DNA of 7,487 nucleotides from an uncultured Acetatifactor sp. (GTDB lineage: Bacteria; Bacillota; Clostridia; Lachnospirales; Lachnospiraceae): positions 1 through 7,487 of the forward strand of contig CANRMK010000115.1 in NCBI GenBank assembly GCA_947631715.1. Direction: 5' to 3'. Positions 5,229 to 7,487 of this stretch are shown here, piece by piece. The translations under genes and the position numbers were made by a program. Positions within the stretch are counted from its first letter, which is position 1. Each line of letters begins with the position of its first letter. The notes under the pieces were generated by a model. It saw only the letters and a program-made list of their open reading frames with translations. It had not been told where the DNA came from and searched no databases.

Positions 5229-6470
5229 ATGACAGTATTTGATGAATTAAAGGAGCGCGGCCTTTTGGCCCAGCTTACGGACGAAGAAGAGATCAAGGAA
5301 ATGATCAACAATGGTAAGGCGGTGTTCTACATCGGTTTTGACCCCACCGCAGACAGCCTTCATGTGGGACATTTTATGGCGCTGTGCCTGATGAAGCGCC
5401 TGCAGATGGCGGGAAATAAGCCCATCGCCCTGATCGGAGGCGGGACGGCCATGATCGGTGACCCCTCCGGCAGAAGCGACCTGCGCACTATGATGACTAC
5501 TGAGATGATCGATCACAACTGCGAGTGTTTTAAGAAGCAGATGAGCCGTTTTATCCAGTTCGGCGATGGGGGAAAAGAAGAGGAGCATTCCAGGGCCATT
5601 ATGGTAAACAACGCAGACTGGCTGCGGAATCTGAATTACATTGAATTTATCCGGGACATCGGCGTGCATTTCTCCGTGAACCGGATGCTGACGGCGGAAT
5701 GCTATAAGCAGCGTATGGAAAAGGGCTTAAGCTTCTTAGAGTTCAACTACATGATCATGCAGAGTTACGACTTTCTGCAGCTCTATGAGAAATACGGCTG
5801 CAATATGCAGTTCGGCGGCGATGACCAGTGGAGCAACATGCTGGGCGGCACGGAGCTGATCCGCAGAAAGCTGGGAAAGGACGCCTATGCCATGACCATC
5901 ACCCTGCTCCTCAACTCCGAGGGCAAGAAGATGGGAAAGACCCAGAAAGGCGCCGTGTGGCTTGACCCGGAGAAGACTTCTCCTTACGAGTTCTATCAGT
6001 ACTGGAGGAACGTGGCGGACGCGGATGTGGTAAAGTGCCTGAAGATGCTGACGTTTCTGCCCCTTGAGCAGATCAGGGAGATGGAGAACTGGGAGGGCAG
6101 CCAGTTAAATCAAGCAAAGGAGATCCTGGCCTATGAGCTGACCCAGCTGGTGCATGGCACGGAGGAGGCCGACAGGGCGCAGGAGAGCGCCAGAGCGCTG
6201 TTCGCCGGCGGCAATGCGGCGGAGATGCCCACCTGTAAGCTGACGGAGGAAGATTTCCGTGACGGGGAGATCGACATTCTCGGTGTTCTGGTAAAGGCGG
6301 GGCTTACCGCTTCCCGTTCCGAGGCCAGACGTGCCGTGGAGCAGGGTGGCGTCACCGTGGACAATGAAAAGGTGTCGGACATTAAGACCTCCTATGGGCA
6401 GGAGTGTTTTTCGGGCGAGGGTATTGTGGTAAAGCGGGGCAAGAAGAATTTTAAACGGGTAGTGATGTGA
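5229..6470 (+). CDS. tyrS: Tyrosyl-tRNA synthetase
   Basis: This class I aminoacyl-tRNA synthetase charges tRNA-Tyr in the cytosol. The 413 residues are normal for bacterial TyrRS. The Rossmann domain carries YIGFDPTADSLHVGH (34-48), containing the HIGH-type motif at 45-48. The tyrosine and ATP site segment YDFLQLYEKYGCNMQFGGDD follows, and then the KMSKS-type loop as KMGKT (234-238). The C-terminal S4 RNA-binding domain is clear in ILGVLVKAGLTASRSEARR through GGVTVDNEKVSD, followed by the final RGKKNFKRVVM. The start is fixed by AGGAGA (5215-5220), 8 nt upstream of ATG 5229. It has its own promoter at 5074-5101 and a terminator at 6558-6594. A second, diverged copy of its last ten codons lies just downstream at 6493-6531, which suggests allele replacement. 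Confidence 0.97.
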   Translation: MTVFDELKERGLLAQLTDEEEIKEMINNGKAVFYIGFDPTADSLHVGHFMALCLMKRLQMAGNKPIALIGGGTAMIGDPSGRSDLRTMMTTEMIDHNCECFKKQMSRFIQFGDGGKEEEHSRAIMVNNADWLRNLNYIEFIRDIGVHFSVNRMLTAECYKQRMEKGLSFLEFNYMIMQSYDFLQLYEKYGCNMQFGGDDQWSNMLGGTELIRRKLGKDAYAMTITLLLNSEGKKMGKTQKGAVWLDPEKTSPYEFYQYWRNVADADVVKCLKMLTFLPLEQIREMENWEGSQLNQAKEILAYELTQLVHGTEEADRAQESARALFAGGNAAEMPTCKLTEEDFRDGEIDILGVLVKAGLTASRSEARRAVEQGGVTVDNEKVSDIKTSYGQECFSGEGIVVKRGKKNFKRVVM

Positions 6471-6492
6471 TGGACGAAAGCAGATAGGAAGC

Positions 6493-6531
6493 TCAAAGGG
6501 GAAAGATTTCAAGCGGATTGTGATGGAGTGA
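6493..6531 (+). pseudogene. Relic of a second tyrS 3' end
   Basis: Just after the tyrS stop, one frame reads SKGKDFKRIVME and then TGA (6529-6531). The end of tyrS itself reads KRGKKNFKRVVM. The two align over about ten codons with one codon gap. Most base differences are silent or conservative (AAA/AAG, TTT/TTC, GTA/ATT), so both were once translated. The frame is shifted relative to tyrS and extends upstream only to the tyrS stop region. The simplest reading is the leftover tail of an earlier tyrS allele whose body was replaced. Confidence 0.55.
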
Positions 6532-6557
6532 ATGCCGCCTGCTGTAATGAATCAAAG

Positions 6558-6598
6558 ACCTCCCACATATACTATAACAGTATATGCAGGAGGTTTTT
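6558..6598 (+). terminator. tyrS terminator overlapping the spoIVA ribosome binding site
   Basis: ACCTCCCACATATACT (6558-6573) pairs with AGTATATGCAGGAGGT (6579-6594): 14 base pairs with a 2x2 internal loop and a 5-nt loop. The T-run 6594-6598 follows. The 3' arm contains AGGAGGT (6588-6594), the spoIVA Shine-Dalgarno. Transcripts that read through from tyrS would have that site paired. Confidence 0.8.
6588..6594 (+). promoter_or_regulatory. Ribosome binding site of spoIVA
   Basis: A perfect AGGAGGT sits 6 nt before ATG 6601 and settles the start. It lies inside the 3' arm of the terminator hairpin, so a transcript starting inside or after the 5' arm would expose it. Confidence 0.8.
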
Positions 6599-6600
6599 CT

Positions 6601-7487
6601 ATGGAAAAATTCGCTTTGAATACCTACGACCTGTACAATGATATCAAGCACCGTACCGGGGGTGAGATATACATAGGAGTGCTGGGGCCGGTGCGCACCG
6701 GGAAATCGACGTTCATCAAGCGGTTTATGGAGGAGTTGGTGCTTCCTTATATGGAAGATGAGCATGCGAAAACCCGCGCCCAGGACGAACTGCCTCAGAG
6801 CGCCGGGGGCAAGACCATCACCACCACAGAGCCCAAATTCATTCCCAATGAGGCGGCAAAAGTGACCTTGAACGGGGATGTGGAGGTGTCCGTGCGGCTG
6901 ATTGACTGTGTGGGCTATATGGTGGATGGCGCGGCGGGGCATATGGAAGAGGATGTGGAGCGGATGGTGAAGACGCCCTGGTTCGACTATGAAATCCCTT
7001 TCACCCAGGCCGCGGAGATCGGAACGGACAAAGTCATGAACGACCATTCCACCATAGGCCTTGTGATCACCACGGACGGCAGCTTCGGAGAGATCCCCAG
7101 GGCCAATTATCTGGAGGCGGAGGAAAAGACCATCACTGCCTTAAAGAAGCTGCACAAACCTTTCCTTGTGCTGGTGAACAGCCAGAAGCCGTATTCTGAA
7201 GACGCAAAGGCTGTGGTGGCGGAAATCAATGAGAAGTACGGCGTTTCCGCCGTTACGGTCAACTGCGAACAGCTGCAGAAAGACGATATCAACATGCTGT
7301 TGGAAAATGTGCTCTATGAATTTCCCATTTCCTCCATAGAATTTTATATGCCAAAATGGGTGGAGCTTCTTCCCTGTGACAACCGTATGAAGCAGGATCT
7401 GATCTCCGGAATCAGGAGCATGATGAAAGATTACACCACTATCCGGGACGCGCTGGATAAGCCGGTGAACCTGGAGAGCGAGTACAT
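6601..7487 (+). CDS. spoIVA: Stage IV sporulation protein A, spore coat basement-layer ATPase (partial)
   Basis: The 295 codons present run off the window; full-length SpoIVA is about 490 residues, so the C-terminal part that anchors to the forespore membrane is missing here. SpoIVA polymerises on the outer forespore membrane using ATP hydrolysis and forms the platform for the spore coat. Visible motifs are RTGGEIYIGVLGPVRTGKST with Walker A at 29-36 (Lys35), ARAQDELPQSAGGKTITTTEPKF-like residues 58-80 with the threonine cluster 74-76, the Walker B-type LIDCVGY (100-106, Asp102) and EIGTDKVMNDHSTIGLVITTDG. These match Bacillus subtilis SpoIVA closely from memory. The start has a perfect Shine-Dalgarno at 6588-6594. 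In B. subtilis the gene is sigma-E dependent; a possible sigma-E-like -10 (CATATACT, 6566-6573) lies within the upstream hairpin. In many spore formers the gene lies near gpsA, which here is 6.4 kb upstream. Confidence 0.96.
   Translation, partial: MEKFALNTYDLYNDIKHRTGGEIYIGVLGPVRTGKSTFIKRFMEELVLPYMEDEHAKTRAQDELPQSAGGKTITTTEPKFIPNEAAKVTLNGDVEVSVRLIDCVGYMVDGAAGHMEEDVERMVKTPWFDYEIPFTQAAEIGTDKVMNDHSTIGLVITTDGSFGEIPRANYLEAEEKTITALKKLHKPFLVLVNSQKPYSEDAKAVVAEINEKYGVSAVTVNCEQLQKDDINMLLENVLYEFPISSIEFYMPKWVELLPCDNRMKQDLISGIRSMMKDYTTIRDALDKPVNLESEY

Noticed and set aside
6493..7047. Minus-strand open frame opposite the spoIVA start
   Set aside because: The plus strand encodes a clear SpoIVA with Walker motifs; the antisense product shows no family features.

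Overview
The window comes from a spore-forming, moderately high-GC Clostridia, most likely a Lachnospiraceae-type gut anaerobe. The evidence is a spoIVA gene, a clostridial-style tyrosyl-tRNA synthetase, Gram-positive ribosome binding sites (AGGAG/AGGAGGT) and several sigma-A-like promoters. No species can be named from this sequence alone.

Layout, left to right. (1) Positions 1-135 are the last 44 codons of gpsA (glycerol-3-phosphate dehydrogenase). (2) Positions 136-1383 form a visibly AT-rich island. It has its own promoter, a DUF3990-type gene (295-888, ADP-ribosyltransferase-like), a small basic-tailed partner gene (916-1227) that resembles DUF3791-type partners, and a strong bidirectional terminator (1341-1382). 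This looks like a horizontally acquired toxin-antitoxin-like module. (3) metF (1458-2321, minus strand) and a MoxR-family AAA+ ATPase gene (2419-3351, plus strand) diverge from a 97-nt region in which their predicted promoters overlap. (4) The MoxR gene is followed by a CoxE-like von Willebrand A protein gene (3523-4725); together they form a MoxR-VWA chaperone-type pair. (5) Positions 4726-5228 are a roughly 500-nt gap holding a decayed or very small membrane-protein reading frame, an AT-rich dyad and the tyrS promoter. (6) tyrS (5229-6470) is followed by a short second, diverged copy of its own 3' coding end (6493-6531), probably a gene-replacement scar. (7) A hairpin at 6558-6594 acts as tyrS terminator and also contains the ribosome binding site of spoIVA (6601 to the window end, partial).

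How the genes relate. gpsA and spoIVA are near neighbours in many endospore formers, so here the pair is split by about 6.4 kb of unrelated genes: the toxin-antitoxin-like module, metF, the MoxR-VWA pair and tyrS. The housekeeping functions (phospholipid backbone synthesis, one-carbon metabolism, tRNA charging, spore coat assembly) do not form one pathway. The MoxR-VWA pair and the DUF3990 module are the two functional units whose targets are unknown.
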